This document shows positions 1-11,825 of a DNA stretch of 64,000 nucleotides, in pieces. The stretch spans positions 34,429 through 98,428 of the forward strand of contig NW_004797491.1 in the NCBI RefSeq assembly GCF_000002075.1. Reading direction: 5' to 3'. A program made the position numbers and the translations under genes. Below the pieces are notes generated by a model. It made no database searches, was not told the origin of the DNA, and worked only from the letters and a program-made list of their open reading frames with translations. Each line of letters opens with the position of its first letter. Positions within the stretch are counted from its first letter, which is position 1. The DNA comes from Aplysia californica (taxonomy: Eukaryota; Mollusca; Gastropoda; Aplysiida; Aplysiidae).

Positions 1-41
<41 letters not shown>
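1..41 (+). repeat. (CA)n microsatellite
   Basis: Pure CA run reaching the window edge. Confidence 0.97.
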
Positions 42-42
<1 letters not shown>

Positions 43-409
43 GCTCTAAAGCTCAGTACTGCTACGACATGCATAAATTTCAAGAAACAAAACAAACCAA
101 CAAACAACAAAAAATACAGATATTTCAGATATAGAGTTCCAGCATTATAAATATACTTTTTTGAAAAACACTGTTTTCAACTTTGTTTTAACTTGATTAA
201 TCGAAAGAGATATTTTAACATGTGGTTGAAACTTTACTAATTTGATATTTTTCGAATGAATAAATGGATTGCTATCATATTGAGAAATGTAAAATCTTCA
301 TGGTTGAATTTTATTTCAGCAAAGTTTTATTAAAATTGGTTAATAGATAACTGAATTATTGCTGTTTAAATGGGTCCTCGTTTTTTTAGACACCCTGTAC
401 TTTGAACAT
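42..409. other. AT-rich, nothing recognised
   Basis: No coding signal or repeat match seen within the window. Confidence 0.6.
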
Positions 410-1201
410 TTCCGCTCCTGGATAAGTTCAGTTTACAGCTTCTCTCTTGGCTTCAGCCATTACTCTTTATTCGTGATGCATCACACGACTTGCAGTCCAC
501 TGAGGCAGCGGTTCTCCAAGTGGGTCTGTCAGAAATAAGCTCTCCTTCGTGGAAGGATTTATACCAAAATCTCTCATAGACATCTTCAGAGTGTCTTCGT
601 AGCGCTTTTTTTGCGCTCAACTTTACACTTCCCTGGGCACAGTTTGGAAGTGAATCCTGCCTTTGAGATTCAGAAATTAGGCATTTTACGATATAACCTG
701 CCCCACCGCTAGCGAAGTTGAATCCTTTTGGGCTTAGAAAACAGACTCTCGGGCATTTGCTCTTCTTAGAACGTCCGTGTGGAGGGTGGAGGGTCAGTGT
801 ATCATTAGGGGCAGGATGGAAAGGAACTGTTGTCTTTGCTCTGCGTATTGTGAGTCCTAAGGTACTGAGTTCAATACAATTAAGTATGCTGGTTCTTTAT
901 GAGTAAGTAATCCACAATCAACAGGGGGACATGTACCGTGCTCGTATTTTCCTTTCACTATGGCCTACAGGAGTTGAAGACGTTGCCACCCCGTCGGCAA
1001 GTAAGAGAGCTCTGGAATGATTCGTGCATCATCGCTGGAGAAATGATGCTGAAGAGTGTTGGTGCCAACACACAGCCCTGGTCCATTCCATTTTGTCACA
1101 CAATAAGCTTTAGACATATCTCCATTGCTTATGAGACCGGCTTTCTTGTCGTCATGAAATTGATCATGTCTGTTGTGGCCCTTTTGGAGCGGAAGCCACA
1201 C
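410..1201 (-). mobile_element. RTE-group LINE fragment, badly broken
   Basis: On the minus strand, 1201-960 encodes RT pieces in alternating frames: FHDDKKAGLISNGDMSKAY, then in another frame DQGCVLAPTLFSIISPAMM. 640-480 encodes the post-RT end, KRYEDTLKMSMRDFGINPST then KESLFLTDPLGE. This order and the RYxDTLKxSxxDFGI motif are typical of RTE-type ORF2. At least two frameshifts; not functional. Confidence 0.7.
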
Positions 1202-1236
1202 TGACTTTCAGGCGAGACATCATTTAAAAATGGTGA

Positions 1237-1433
1237 AATGGTATAGGTTTAACGCCCCTATCAACTCTGTTAGGTTATTTAAGAGGCGGGACCTCCAAGT
1301 TTAACGTCCATCTCCAAAAGGACCGAGCCAGGTGGGAAACTCGTGTAAAATGACTTTTCTAAGGACACAACGTCGGACCGAGCTGTGGCTCGAACCCCCG
1401 AACCCGCAATCTCGCGATTACGAGTCTGGTAAC
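1237..1433 (-). mobile_element. SINE family D copy, degraded
   Basis: The reverse complement begins near GTTACCAGACTCGTAATCGC, has B box GGGGGTTCGAGCC, then GTGTCCTTAGAAAAGTCA and GGACGTTAAACTTGGAGG. It is a tRNA-headed SINE with a body related to family A but a different tail. Confidence 0.55.
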
Positions 1434-1566
1434 GTGCCGAAAATTAGAGGTGTTACGAGAGAATAACAACAACAACAATAAAAAGAAAGATGAGAGATCA
1501 GAACGACAGATGTTTGATGGGAAAGAGGGAGCAAACCAAACCGGAGCACCTATCAACCACCCACCA
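1434..1566 (+). repeat. Repeat family C copy
   Basis: Shares GTGCCGAAAATTAGAGGTG and GAGCACCTATCAACCACCCA with the other family C copies. Its upstream hairpin half is missing because a SINE abuts it. Confidence 0.7.
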
Positions 1567-1721
1567 ATATAGCCTATACAAAATAAAATTTACATAACAC
1601 AATTTAAAACTTATAAAAGCACGTTTTATTATTATGATAGAATTCTAGTTAATAATATAGATCTACATATTTTGGTTACCAAGTCTTAAACGCACTACAA
1701 ATGGGGGGGGGGGGGGGGGCT

Positions 1722-2112
1722 CTCGTGTCCTGAAGGTTAAGGTGTTCGCCTCTCATCCAATAGGCCCCGGGTTCGAATTCGGATAGTGACGGGAAATTTT
1801 CTTCTCTAAAATGTTCTCCTTTCACGTCCTTTCCTGCTCTCTAACAATATTCTGTCATCTGCTTTCGTCTCCACTTTCTGCCTCCAACCTCTCACCCCCT
1901 TTGCCCTACCTCTGGGTACCTGACTCTTTCTGCAGCCTTTCTACTGCTTCTCCTTGGCTCCTTCTTACTGCTGTCTTTCCGCCACACCCTTGATCTTAGG
2001 GCAGGTAAGATCTACACCTAGCCTTTTCGGACAAGGGTGAACATTTTTGGAGGTTCTGTGTGCAAGATGCGAACGTTAAAGATCCCTTGGTGGTCTAAAA
2101 TCGATATGAGTA
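1722..2112 (+). mobile_element. SINE family B copy
   Basis: Begins GGGGCTCTCGTGTCCTGAAGG with B box GGGTTCGAATTC. It has the family's pyrimidine-rich middle and the late block GTTAAAGATCCCTTGGTGG. A G-run precedes the head. It is cut off before the terminal hairpin. Confidence 0.85.
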
Positions 2113-2452
2113 GGCTTTTAAGATAAAAAACAAATTTAAGTGTTTTTTCCGTATGATGATAGCATGGCAGCGGGCCAGATGTACTGACACCGCATGCTGT
2201 AGTTTGGTGACCTTCGTGCTGTAGATAAAGCATACAACAACACATTCTAACAAACAAATCAAACGCGCTGTGGTCAGTGAACTCCATCCAATTAAAATGA
2301 GGTGACATTTCAAGCTGACAACAGCGGAAAGATGAGTGGTGTTTGTGGTATGTTTGTCAGAAAGACCAAGGTGCCGCACAGCGTCAGCGAACAGCTTCGC
2401 TTTTGTTTGTTTGCTGCTCTGTGTGTTTGTATGCAAGCATATTTATGCATGC

Positions 2453-2835
2453 GGGCTCTCGGGGTCAAAGGTGTTTGCCTCTCATTCAAAGGTCCCAGGT
2501 TCGAATCCGGGTAGCGACGGAAAATTTCTTCTCTAAAATTGTTTCCTCTCACTCCCTTTCTTGCTTTCTAGCAATGTTCTGTCGGCTGCTTTCGTCTCCA
2601 CTTTCTGCCCCCCCCCCCTCACCTCCTTTGCCCCTCCTCTGGGCTCCTGACTCTTTCTGCAGCATTTCTACTGCTACGCCGTGGCTCCTTTTTACTATTA
2701 TCTTTCAGCCACACCCCTAATCTTATGGTAGGCAAGAACTACACCTAGACTTCTCGAACAAGGGCGAAAAGTCTCGGAGGTCCTGTGTGCAAGTTGTGCC
2801 CGTTAAAGATCCCTTGGAGGGCATGCATGTATTTT
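2453..2835 (+). mobile_element. SINE family B copy
   Basis: GGGCTCTCGGGGTCAAAGG head and B box GGTTCGAATCCGGG, ending at GTTAAAGATCCCTTGGAGG. It lies 340 bp from another copy in the same orientation. Confidence 0.85.
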
Positions 2836-2867
2836 TTAAAATGTATTAATCCCCCCCCCCCCCCAAT

Positions 2868-3062
2868 CAATTACAGTTTAGATCATTTAGGAGGCGGGCT
2901 TCCTACCCAATCTGTCAGGTCAACTCCGGCTGAGAGGGAAACAGCATACATGTGACAGCGGAAAGATCGATTTAACCGCTTAACATTAATTTATCCCCAA
3001 TCGGGAACAGAATCCAGGCCTCCTGCGTCCGGCAGCGAATCGTCTAACCGCTAGACCACAGA
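2868..3062 (-). mobile_element. tRNA-headed SINE fragment
   Basis: The reverse complement begins GTCTGTGGTCTAGCGGTTAG (A-box-like), followed by a degenerate B box (GGCCTGGATTCTGTTCCC) and a tail ending GCCCGCCTCCTAAATGATC. The tail resembles the CCCGCCTCTTAAATAACC tail of the 1237-1433 element. Confidence 0.5.
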
Positions 3063-3172
3063 CACTGTTGTATGCGTGTGTGTGCGTGCATGCGTGTGTG
3101 TATGTATATATGTATGCGTGCGTGCATGTGTGCGTGCATACGTGAGAGAATGCGCTCATGTGTGCATGTGTT

Positions 3173-3175
<3 letters not shown>

Positions 3176-3225
<50 letters not shown>
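3176..3225 (+). repeat. (GT)n microsatellite
   Basis: About 25 GT units after a degenerate TGTG/TGCG region from 3070. Low-complexity cysteine/valine frames here are not genes. Confidence 0.97.
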
Positions 3226-3226
<1 letters not shown>

Positions 3227-3467
3227 GGTTTACTGTATATTCATGTTATCAGCCTCTTTTTCTTTGAATATTACTATCTAGTGAAGCCTTTAATCTTCGA
3301 CCCCACAAAAAACCAAAAACATACAAAAATGATACAAAACATTAAATAGCGTCACGGTGTATGAAAGACTAACATTCAACATAATGTCTGATATAGTCAA
3401 AACTAAAAACAATCTCAAGATAGGAGAGAGATGTTACCCTAAATGACTTTATACAGCGTCAAGGTGA

Positions 3468-3472
<5 letters not shown>

Positions 3473-3520
<48 letters not shown>
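3473..3520 (+). repeat. (CT)n microsatellite with long pyrimidine tract
   Basis: Pure CT run, continuing as a CT-rich tract to about 3690. Confidence 0.96.
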
Positions 3521-3521
<1 letters not shown>

Positions 3522-3931
3522 TCCCTCTCTCTATCTCTCGGGATATCTATCTATCTCTCGATTTTAAAGTGCCTCTTTTCTTCTGCCTTTCTTCTTCTCC
3601 CCTCTCCATTCTTTTCTCTCTACCTTCCTTCACCCTCCCTTCTTCCGCTTTCTCTCCCTCTGTCTCTCTCTTTCTCTCCCTCCCTCTCCCTCTCAGAGTA
3701 AACTTTCCTACGTGCACACATACCCATACTACAAACAACTTATCTGAAAAACTTTGATGAGAACTGTTTTCGCTAACAAGTTGCAGCGCATGACAAGTCA
3801 GCATGATAACGACCGGCGATATACTAGAAATCTTTGATATAAAGATAGCACTTCTGATACCAAGTGGATGAGGTCAGCCTACATTAGGACACCAAACCAA
3901 CGGAAAACGAAAAGTCAAAGATGTTGGATAC

Positions 3932-4284
3932 GTCGGTGGCCTAGTGGTCAGGCGCTCGGACTCGCAACCGTAAGGTCGTGGGTTCGAATCCCGTCAGGGA
4001 CCCGACGTTGTGTCCTTGAGAAAGGCACTTTACACGAATTTTCCTCACTTCACCCAGGTGGGAATGGGTACCTGACTATAGACAGCGAAAGATCTTGTCT
4101 GTCAGTTTGTTAGTGTTAGAGCGCTTAATCAGCTGCTTGCACTGTATGCTTCCCGGGAAGCTGAGAATGTTTCGGAGTGTTCTATGGTCTGCTGGGGTAA
4201 TAATATAGTGTAAAGCGCATAGAGCCTGCTGTTGAGCGGGGATATGCGCTATAAAAATGCTATCTATTATTATTATTATTATTT
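3932..4284 (+). mobile_element. SINE family A (tRNA head, L2/CR1-type tail), full length
   Basis: Head GGTGGCCTAGTGGTCAGGCG (A box) and GTGGGTTCGAATCCCGTC (B box) within 70 bp. The body contains GTGTCCTTGAGAAAGGCAC and GCTTGCACTGTATGCTTCCC. The tail has GTGTAAAGCGCATAGAGC, ATGCGCTATAAAAATG and an (ATT)n run. The tail matches that of the LINE at 22137. Confidence 0.9.
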
Positions 4285-4440
4285 AGAATATCATACACCA
4301 CTATCTATCTTACAAGAGCCATCCATTCTCTCTTCTTTCCTTTTGCCATATATCCCCCCTCTCCCTGTTCCCCCCTCTCTTCTCATATTTTCCTTTCCCC
4401 ATCTCCCCACCTCAGTCCTCCTTCTCTCTTACTCTTTCAC

Positions 4441-4503
<63 letters not shown>
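4441..4503 (+). repeat. (CTGT)n microsatellite
   Basis: About 15 tetranucleotide units, flanked by CT-rich DNA from 4290 to 4600. Confidence 0.97.
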
Positions 4504-4506
<3 letters not shown>

Positions 4507-4767
4507 GCTCTCTCTTTCACCATTATCTCTCTCTTTCACTATTATCTGTCTGTCTGTCTGTATCTCTGTCTTTCTCCCCCCCCCCTCTCTCTTGCTCTTT
4601 TTCACAATAAAAAAACAATGGAGAGATAGAGTAAAGAACAAAGATGTAGGACAAACCAAAGGCACCCACGAGCCACCCGCGAGTAGACTGGGGTTCAGTA
4701 CTTGGAATACAGACTACTACAAAAAGGACATCCTTCCTTGACAAAAATATTAGAGCTTTTTTCTGGC

Positions 4768-5272
4768 AAACGTTTGACGGCGCTTGCAACTGCATAAGGT
4801 CATATATGCGCGTGGGACACATTAAACCTTTTTAGATGGTAGGAAATTTAGAGTTTTGCCAAGGTGGGGGCCGAAGCCTACTCTTATCGATTTTGGACCT
4901 CAAAGGGATCTTTAACGTGCATAGCTTGCACACGGGAGCTCCCAGATTTTTCGCCCTTTTCCCAGAAGGCTAGGTGTAGATCTTACCTACCAGGAGACCA
5001 GGGGTGTGGCTGAAAAGCTGCAGTAAGAAGGAGCCTAGGAGTATCAGTAGAAAGGCTGCAAAAAGAGTGAGGACCACAGAGGACGGGGCAAAGGAGGTGA
5101 GGGGGATGGGGTGGAAGATGGAGACGAAAACATACAACATAACAGGGTTAGAGAGCAGGAAAGGATGAAAAAGGAGACAATTTTAGCGAAGAAATTTTTT
5201 CGTCGTTATCCAGATTCGAACCAGTGACCTATTGAATGAGAGGCAAACACCTTAAACTCAAGGCCGCGTGAA
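4768..5272 (-). mobile_element. SINE family B copy, near full length
   Basis: The minus-strand head is at 5272 (a degraded GAGTTTAAGGTGTTTGCCTC); the 3' hairpin block is at 4768-4810. It shares CGATAAGAGTAGGCTTCGGC and AAGATCCCTTTGAGGTCC with other copies. Confidence 0.85.
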
Positions 5273-5328
5273 CCCCAAATTTGAATTTAAGTAAAGAAAA
5301 GCACGTTGTCGACACATAGCAGACACTT

Positions 5329-6589
5329 GGGGATCGTTCACAAATAACGTCAGGCTTTAAGAGGGGGGGGGGGGCATGTCAGTGATGTGTTGACGTGGGG
5401 AGGGGGGGGGGGTTCCTTACAAAGATGACGTAAAAATTATGCTCTAAAAGGTTGAGGGAAAAAGAAAAGAAAAGAAAGGAAGAAGAAATATTATAGACCA
5501 CATTTTCTTGGCCTAAAATTAACACAGTTAAATTGGACCATAAGCTTACTACTTTTTTGGCCTAAAAACTTGGCAGTCCAGGTATTTCTTTGTTGTGTTC
5601 TTTACTAAACAATAATTTTATTTTCAAATTTAAAATAAAGATCAGCGGTGCTATATAAAAGGCATCCGGTACAGATTCTGTCTAAATGTACCTGTACGCA
5701 GGGGCGAAGCGTCTATATAATCAAATAATCACTGCTTCCCTTTCTAATTTTGAAACATTGTCGCTGTCAAATTCATCCTTAAACGTAAACCTCATAAATT
5801 AAATGTCAAAAGACGTTCGTAATCAACAAATAAAGTGAGGCTGGAATAGAGTTGAAGGGAACATGTGCATGGCAGTCAAAGCTGTTTCATTGCCACATAT
5901 ACCCTGTTCACCCCTTTGGGGCCACAGTTAAAATCAATCACCAGCCCTGATTAAGTAAGCTAACTAACACTGGTCGAGTCTACCTCACAAATGTGAGGGG
6001 AACTAACTCTTAATAATCTCTTGACTGATGCTTGTGCTTGTTTTTTTTCCTCGACTTTTTACCGTCCTATAATCAGATCGTGACCTCGATTATGACACCA
6101 GCTCCTGGCCGCGAAAGGCTAACAAAAACAGCCAAATGTGAAATTAAAAAAAAAAAAAATTGTCATGTTCTACCAAAGAGTTAGACTCACTGGTAGATCT
6201 ATAACATATAGATCTAGTACTGACATCTCTGCTTCTTTGCTTTATGTTTATGTATTCACATCTAAAGTTAAGTTTAATTTTAGTGCGAACTGATATTTAA
6301 TAAGATACTTTCCCGATTATTTTGGCGGTTGAACATACAATATGAATTCCGGATTTGTTTTCATTCACAACTCAGAGTCGCCGCCTCGAGTAAGAAAGAT
6401 TCTTGTGTGATATCTACAGGCCCTATCTGGTCCCATTTCACTTTGATTACCTTGTCAAACAAGTCAGCCTTCGCCCCTGCCTGTACGCTCGTACATTTTG
6501 GTTTTAGTCAACTGAGGGTGCGGGTGGGGGGGGGGGGGGGGGGTCATTTTTGGCCAAATTTTAGCAGACGTCATTTGTGAACGATCCCC
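5329..6589. mobile_element. 1.26-kb TIR element, non-autonomous
   Basis: GGGGATCGTTCACAAATAAC at 5329 mirrors the reverse complement of 6570-6589 (GGGGATCGTTCACAAATGAC), giving about 23 bp of inverted repeat with one mismatch, extending into GTC. No transposase ORF or clear target-site duplication. Long G-runs sit inside both ends. The left end abuts a SINE B copy. Confidence 0.65.
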
Positions 6590-7309
6590 TGAGAGTGCAG
6601 GTAAAAAAGAAGAAAAGCAGACGGAAACTAAAGACGGGAAGAAAAGTAGTAAATATCAGTGTCGACCTGAACTGTAACTAAACCCCAGTCCAGCATTTGA
6701 GCTTGAACTATAATAATATGCGTTATAAAAAGGTCACTCTGATTCAGTAACGGATGCTGAGTACCGACAAAAACCAAAACAGATTGAAACAAATGAAAGA
6801 TAGAAAGAAATGAACTCTTCTAATAACATTAGTGGCACATTAATCTACTCAACTGCCCACCCACGCCTGTAACTACCCTATTTTCCATAACTCGCTTTTA
6901 AACTTCAAAACATCATGTTTACATAATATATTCCTATTTTCTTGTTTTCAATCACTCTCAAATCGTAACCTTCATAGGATTAAAAAAAACCCAAATCAAA
7001 ACAACAAAACAAAACAAAACTAGTCACGTTGCGATGCATAAGATTGCAAGCAGATGCGACCCACCCTAATGCAATCGGCTGTCGTATTTCATAATAATAT
7101 TCGCGGTGACTTGATAGCTGCAGAATATTGATAACAATATCCAGATGTCCTTGATTGTCCTATCTTTTTTTAAAGCGTGGGTGGTTGAAGGGTGCCCGCC
7201 CACGACCCGCTAACGTGATACAGTAGTTAATGTATCATGATAGGGCTTGGATATCACAAATTGAAGCTGAAGTCAAAAGCGACCATAGACTTGAATCACT
7301 GTTTGGTTT
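6590..7309. other. No feature recognised
   Basis: AT-rich with short A-runs; no open frame or repeat matched elsewhere in the window. Confidence 0.55.
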
Positions 7310-7800
7310 TGGTAAGTGTTTTAGGTAGCTTGCATCTGCATAGGGTCATATGAGCGCGTGGAACACATTACACATTTTCAATTTTAGCAAGGATTAATTT
7401 TGAATTTTCCCCGGGTGGCGGCCGAAGCTTACTCTTATCGATTTTGGACCACCAAGGGACATTTAATGCGCACAACTTGCACACGGGACCTCCGAAAATT
7501 TTCGCCCTTACCCTAGAAGGTTAGGTGTTAGACCTTACCTACTTTAAGATGGGGGTGTGGCTAAAAGACAGCAGTAAGAAGGAGCCAGTAGAAAATCGGC
7601 AGAAAGTCAGTCACCCAGAGGGGGAGATGGGGGGGGGGGGGGGGGGGGAGGAAGCGGAGATGAAAGCAGACGGCAGAACGTGGTCAAAAAGCAGGAAAGG
7701 AGGGGAAAGGCGAAAATTTTCCGTCGCTGTCAGGTTTCAAACCCGGGACCTATTGAATGAGAGGTGAACACTGTAACCTTTAGACCACGAGAACACCCCC
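7310..7800 (-). mobile_element. SINE family B copy, near full length
   Basis: The head lies near 7800 (TCTCGTGGTCTAAAGGTTAC) and the 3' hairpin block at 7315-7360. It includes a long G-run at 7630-7648, where the family has a pyrimidine tract on its own strand. Confidence 0.85.
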
Positions 7801-8227
7801 TGAATTATAACATTATCCTAGATCGGGCACTGTCATGGCCTCCACCCTTGACTCTCTCCAGAAACATTGTAGCGCACAAATAAAGGGCTGTACACCAGTC
7901 ACATTATAGTCGAGTACGTGAGCAACCGTTTCCTAATTGCCTTTCATTAATTGGTTCCAAATAGAGACAAATAGAGTGCCCTCCATGGTGAACCGGAAGT
8001 ACGTAGAGTGCACAGTCTTGGTTATTATAGTATAAGTCTATGGAAAAGATGACTGCGGACTGGTAGAAATAGAAAGGATCTCTGTTCACCTACGATAAAG
8101 TTTATCATTCACTTATCTCACTGATTCAGTGCAACCTTGTCCTTTTGTAAGTGTTTTATCTGTACCAGATACTAAAAGAACTGTACTTACAATGTAGTTT
8201 AGTTTAACAAATCCCCCCTCCCCCATT

Positions 8228-8228
<1 letters not shown>

Positions 8229-8288
<60 letters not shown>
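8229..8288 (+). repeat. (CA)n microsatellite
   Basis: About 30 CA units followed by a CT-rich tract to 8430. Confidence 0.97.
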
Positions 8289-8291
<3 letters not shown>

Positions 8292-8561
8292 ACACACACA
8301 CACAGATGACTCTCGCACTATTTCTCTTTGTCTCCCCTCCCCTCTCTCTCTGTGTCTGTCTTTCGGTCTCTTTTTATTTTTAAGTATCTCTTCCTACAGT
8401 CTTCTCTCTTCATCTCCCCCCCCCCCTCTTTTCCTAACTTATTCTGCGACCACATTCTTCCCAACAGAGTTAATGGGTCCCCGCTTACCTACGTCGACCA
8501 TCATTTATAAAAACTTGCAGTGACAAAGCAACCAAATCCCCCAGCGAAGCCCTGCAATTAC

Positions 8562-8712
8562 CCCTGCTGCTGCTGCTGCTGCCGCTGCTACTACTACTAC
8601 TGCTGCTGCCGCTGCTCCTACTACTATTACTACTACTACTACTACTACTGCCCTGACTCCTTCTCCTCCTCCTACTACCACAACCACTACTACTATTGCT
8701 GCTGCTGCAGTG
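8562..8712 (+). repeat. Compound trinucleotide array (CTG/CTA/CTC)n
   Basis: CTGCTGCTG and CTACTACTA runs with imperfections. It creates artificial poly-serine, poly-valine and poly-tyrosine frames that are not genes. Confidence 0.9.
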
Positions 8713-9215
8713 GTCTTCTTGGGTCGACCTGCACGTGGGAGTTTTTGGACTGATCCAATGGCGTGATGGTGCTGCCTCAGGCGGACAATGTGAATGAGAG
8801 AGTGTGACACTGCAAGCCTTCTGGCAACTTCTCGGGCTCCAACTCCATCCTGCAGCCATGTCATAGCTCTGGCACGATCAGTCTCTCAGCTTTCGTCTTG
8901 GTGGTATGTTGATGCGATACCGGACTTTGCGCAAACGGTAGCTTATATTGCCACCAAATTGAGCACAGTTCGAGACCGTACGTCCGTATATGACGTGCAC
9001 CAATAAAACAGCAAATTTAGCTAAAATTCCCCCGAGGATGTCCATGCTGCACGTGGTGGTTTTGGTCCTTCGGGAGGCTTTGCAGTACGCGTTGGCAACC
9101 CATTAACACTTTCAGAGCAAACATTTCGAAACATTCCTTGCTGTCTTTTTCTCGGATATTCTTAATAATTAGGACTGTCTGTCAAAGTGGTCCTAAACTT
9201 TTGTTGAAGTCTGCA
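8700..9215 (-). mobile_element. Tc1/mariner transposase N-terminal relic
   Basis: Minus-strand frame from 8864 to about 8712 reads TWLQDGVGAREVARRLAVSH then IGSVQKLPRAGRPKKTT. This is the paired helix-turn-helix and GRPR-like linker of Tc1-type transposases. The GTGGTCCTAAACTTTTGTT segment at 9187-9206 resembles a Tc1/mariner end. The catalytic DDE part is missing; a trinucleotide array takes its place. Confidence 0.6.
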
Positions 9216-9254
9216 TATTTATATAAAATTAAAGATCAATTTGAAGAAAGTAAG

Positions 9255-9440
9255 GGGGTGATCCCTTAGAATGGTATCATGCTGGATCAATAGCGGACTA
9301 TACACATATGGTGCGGATGGCCCAGGTTCGAGTTCTTTACATGGTGTTCTTGAACCTGGGTTGTCTGAGGAATTTCCAAGGCTCTCCACGTTCAATCGGA
9401 GGTGGACGTTAAAATTGGACATCCTGTTTATTAAATACCC
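9255..9440 (+). mobile_element. Possible SINE remnant
   Basis: GGCCCAGGTTCGAGTTC resembles a B box, and GGAGGTGGACGTTAAAATTG resembles the GGACGTTAAAC block of the 1237-1433 element. The A box is not clear. Confidence 0.35.
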
Positions 9441-10369
9441 CTCCATTGTTGATGGGGGCATTGAATTTATTCACTTGTTATATAAAAGCCCTACTAGAAA
9501 CGGACAGGTCATTTCCAAGGCAGAGTTCTCAGCTCAGAGATTGACAAACGGGAAAAAAGAGTTTAGTTCGGTTGCGTTTATTTTGAATAATTGTGTCACC
9601 TCTCTTCATTCCCCTCTCACCCCCTCTTCGTATCTCTCTTTTCCCACCTTTCCCCACTCTCTCTGTCTGTCTGTCTCTTCCTCTGCTTGCCTTCTGCTAT
9701 CTCCTAACGCATCTCTCTGTATTTGTTATAGAGAAGCAAACCGAACTAAGCAGGTTCATTCAGTGCGTTGGAAAACAACAAACCAACAGCGCTAAAAGAC
9801 GCAAGGCCAACCGTGAGTGAACATTCGCTGGTAAAGAAGAAGGAAAAAAAGGGAGGAAATAAAAAAAAGTAGTAATTGTAGGCGGTTTTACGCCACCCTA
9901 AACACAACTGAGATAATTTAGAAGGGGGATGCATCGACCGTGTCGGCTTTTACGACTATACAAATGCTTCACTATTATCTTAAAGATTATTATAACTGTT
10001 CAAGCTTTGCATGTAATACTTGAAAACCCTGAAAACTTCTCTTCACTTCCTCCCCACAATATATTATTATGATCCCACATGTTGATATTTACAATGAACA
10101 AAGCATAAAACAAAACACTGTACAGAGTATGAACTCAATTTATTTACAAATTTGTTTTTATTTGTACGCAATGCCTTTAAATATTTTCATGGCTTTGTTA
10201 CTCACATCCGAAGATCGTAATAAATATTATGAAGTTTGAAAAAAAAAAATCAAAATGGTGCATGCTGTGCATAATTCAGGGAATATTCCCCATTAACGCA
10301 TTGTGTAGTAAGGGAATGTTAGCCTGTGAAAAAAAAACCCAGTATGAAAGGTTTACACATACTTTGTAC

Positions 10370-10630
10370 ATATTTTAGCATACGCAAGAATCCAGAACCA
10401 GTTCACCAAATACGATATGATCGGCCAGCTGCTCAAATGAACTCAGCCCAATATTTTGAATTCTTTTTTTTATTGCAGTTTCGTAATCTGTGGGATTGGT
10501 TGCATATGTGCTTAAGAAACATTTTGCCGAAATTCAAAATCGAAATGTTGATTTTTGTTTGCTTTAGTACCAATTCAAAATGTTGAAAAAAAATCAAGAA
10601 AAAAAATGCAATATTATTTTTAAAAAGTAC
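10370..10630 (+). repeat. Dispersed AT-rich repeat, also at 32545-32700
   Basis: GGCCAGCTGCTCAAATG, CAGTTTCGTAATCTGTG and AAATTCAAAATCGAAATGTT correspond to GGCCAGCTGTTCAGATG, CAGTTTCTTAATCTGTAG and AAATTCAAATTCTACATG at 32545-32700. Identity unknown; no coding potential. Confidence 0.5.
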
Positions 10631-10653
10631 ACTAGTTAAAAGAAAGATATGAA

Positions 10654-10657
<4 letters not shown>

Positions 10658-10710
<53 letters not shown>
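10658..10710 (+). repeat. (CT)n microsatellite
   Basis: About 26 pure CT units. Confidence 0.97.
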
Positions 10711-10712
<2 letters not shown>

Positions 10713-10839
10713 GTAAAATATTACTTTCTGAGCGTAGTACATTTTACCATCTGGGGACGATATGACAGATCACCCGTGCCTGACCTCTGGTAGAGCTTTC
10801 CGTACTCGTATTGGCCTTCTACTTCACCTCCCAACTCTA

Positions 10840-11100
10840 TGTAATGTGAGTTAACGTTTTGAGTAAAGAGATGCACAGAGCTAAGACACAATAACGGTCA
10901 TATTATAGTGCAGGGGCGAAGAAAGACAGATCACGTTAGACAGAAAAACAGCAGGAAAGCAAAAAATTAGGACCTACAAGCGGCACAATAACGGTCATAG
11001 TATAGTGCAGGGGAGAAGAAAGACATATAGATAGAAGCAACAGAGTGAAAGAAAAGAAGTTGGACCTACAAGTGGCGCCCTCCAACCACCCGCAACTTGT
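10840..11100 (+). repeat. Tandem pair related to family C
   Basis: CACAATAACGGTCAT, ATAGTGCAGGGG and GAAGAAAGACA occur twice, at 10888 and 10985. They are followed by GACCTACAAG and CCTCCAACCACCCGC, echoing the CACCCACCAACCACCC end of family C. A similar block lies at 12640-12765. Confidence 0.5.
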
Positions 11101-11633
11101 ATGTGATGTTCTAGTCTTCAACAGCTACAACGAACAAACATCAACATGATGTATGCTTAAGTTAAAACTAGAAGTGACAGTTCTTAATCAGTTAATCATG
11201 CATTTTTTTTTATCAGCTGAAAGCTTTCAATCACGACATTGAAGTATGTTCTTATTTTTGCTCACTCATACCGATTTCCCCATCATCCAAAATACAAAAA
11301 GATATTGACATACCGCCTAATGGCCTTGTTGCTGCTATAATGTGATCACTGTTTAAACTAATAGGTAATTCATTTCCAACACAAAAAAAAGTATGTCATC
11401 CAAACGTTTTTTCATCATTTTCGTTTTGACAGCAATGATATACAAATATAGATTATATTTATATATATGCATACTCTAATGGCCACCTGTCTAAGAATAT
11501 AAGACAATCACCTGTACAAAAGACAACTTTCCACTTTCTCCTTTTTGATTTTTTGGGTTTGTTTTCTGCATTACAATGGCACTGTCCACAACATCCACCT
11601 GTCTAGGACAGCCACTTTTCTCCTTGACAAGCC

Positions 11634-11825
11634 GCTGCCTCAGAATTACAAAGTTCTGACATTTTCGGCCGTTTCGAGCTACTAAGACAATGAGATCAAG
11701 ACAATCAAAACATTCAAAGACTTGCTTTCGAAAAAGCTTGACATGATGTGAAACTCAAAATCTTTGACGTTAAATTTCTCCAAACTAGGTACTGAGCAGA
11801 TAGAACTTTGTAATTCTGAGGTAGC
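11634..11825. mobile_element. MITE family 2 copy (192 bp)
   Basis: Inverted ends GCTGCCTCAGAATTACAAAG and CTTTGTAATTCTGAGGTAGC, with TTCTGACATTTTCGG inside. Compact and unoccupied. Confidence 0.75.

Noticed and set aside
3932-4010. tRNA gene (A and B boxes with GGTTCGAATCC) here and at the other SINE heads
   Set aside because: Each is the head of a repeated element continuing 300-500 bp; there is no closed cloverleaf with a paired acceptor stem.
8485-8864. Minus-strand poly-serine/poly-valine ORFs of 119-124 codons
   Set aside because: Low-complexity translation of a trinucleotide array joined to a Tc1 transposase relic.
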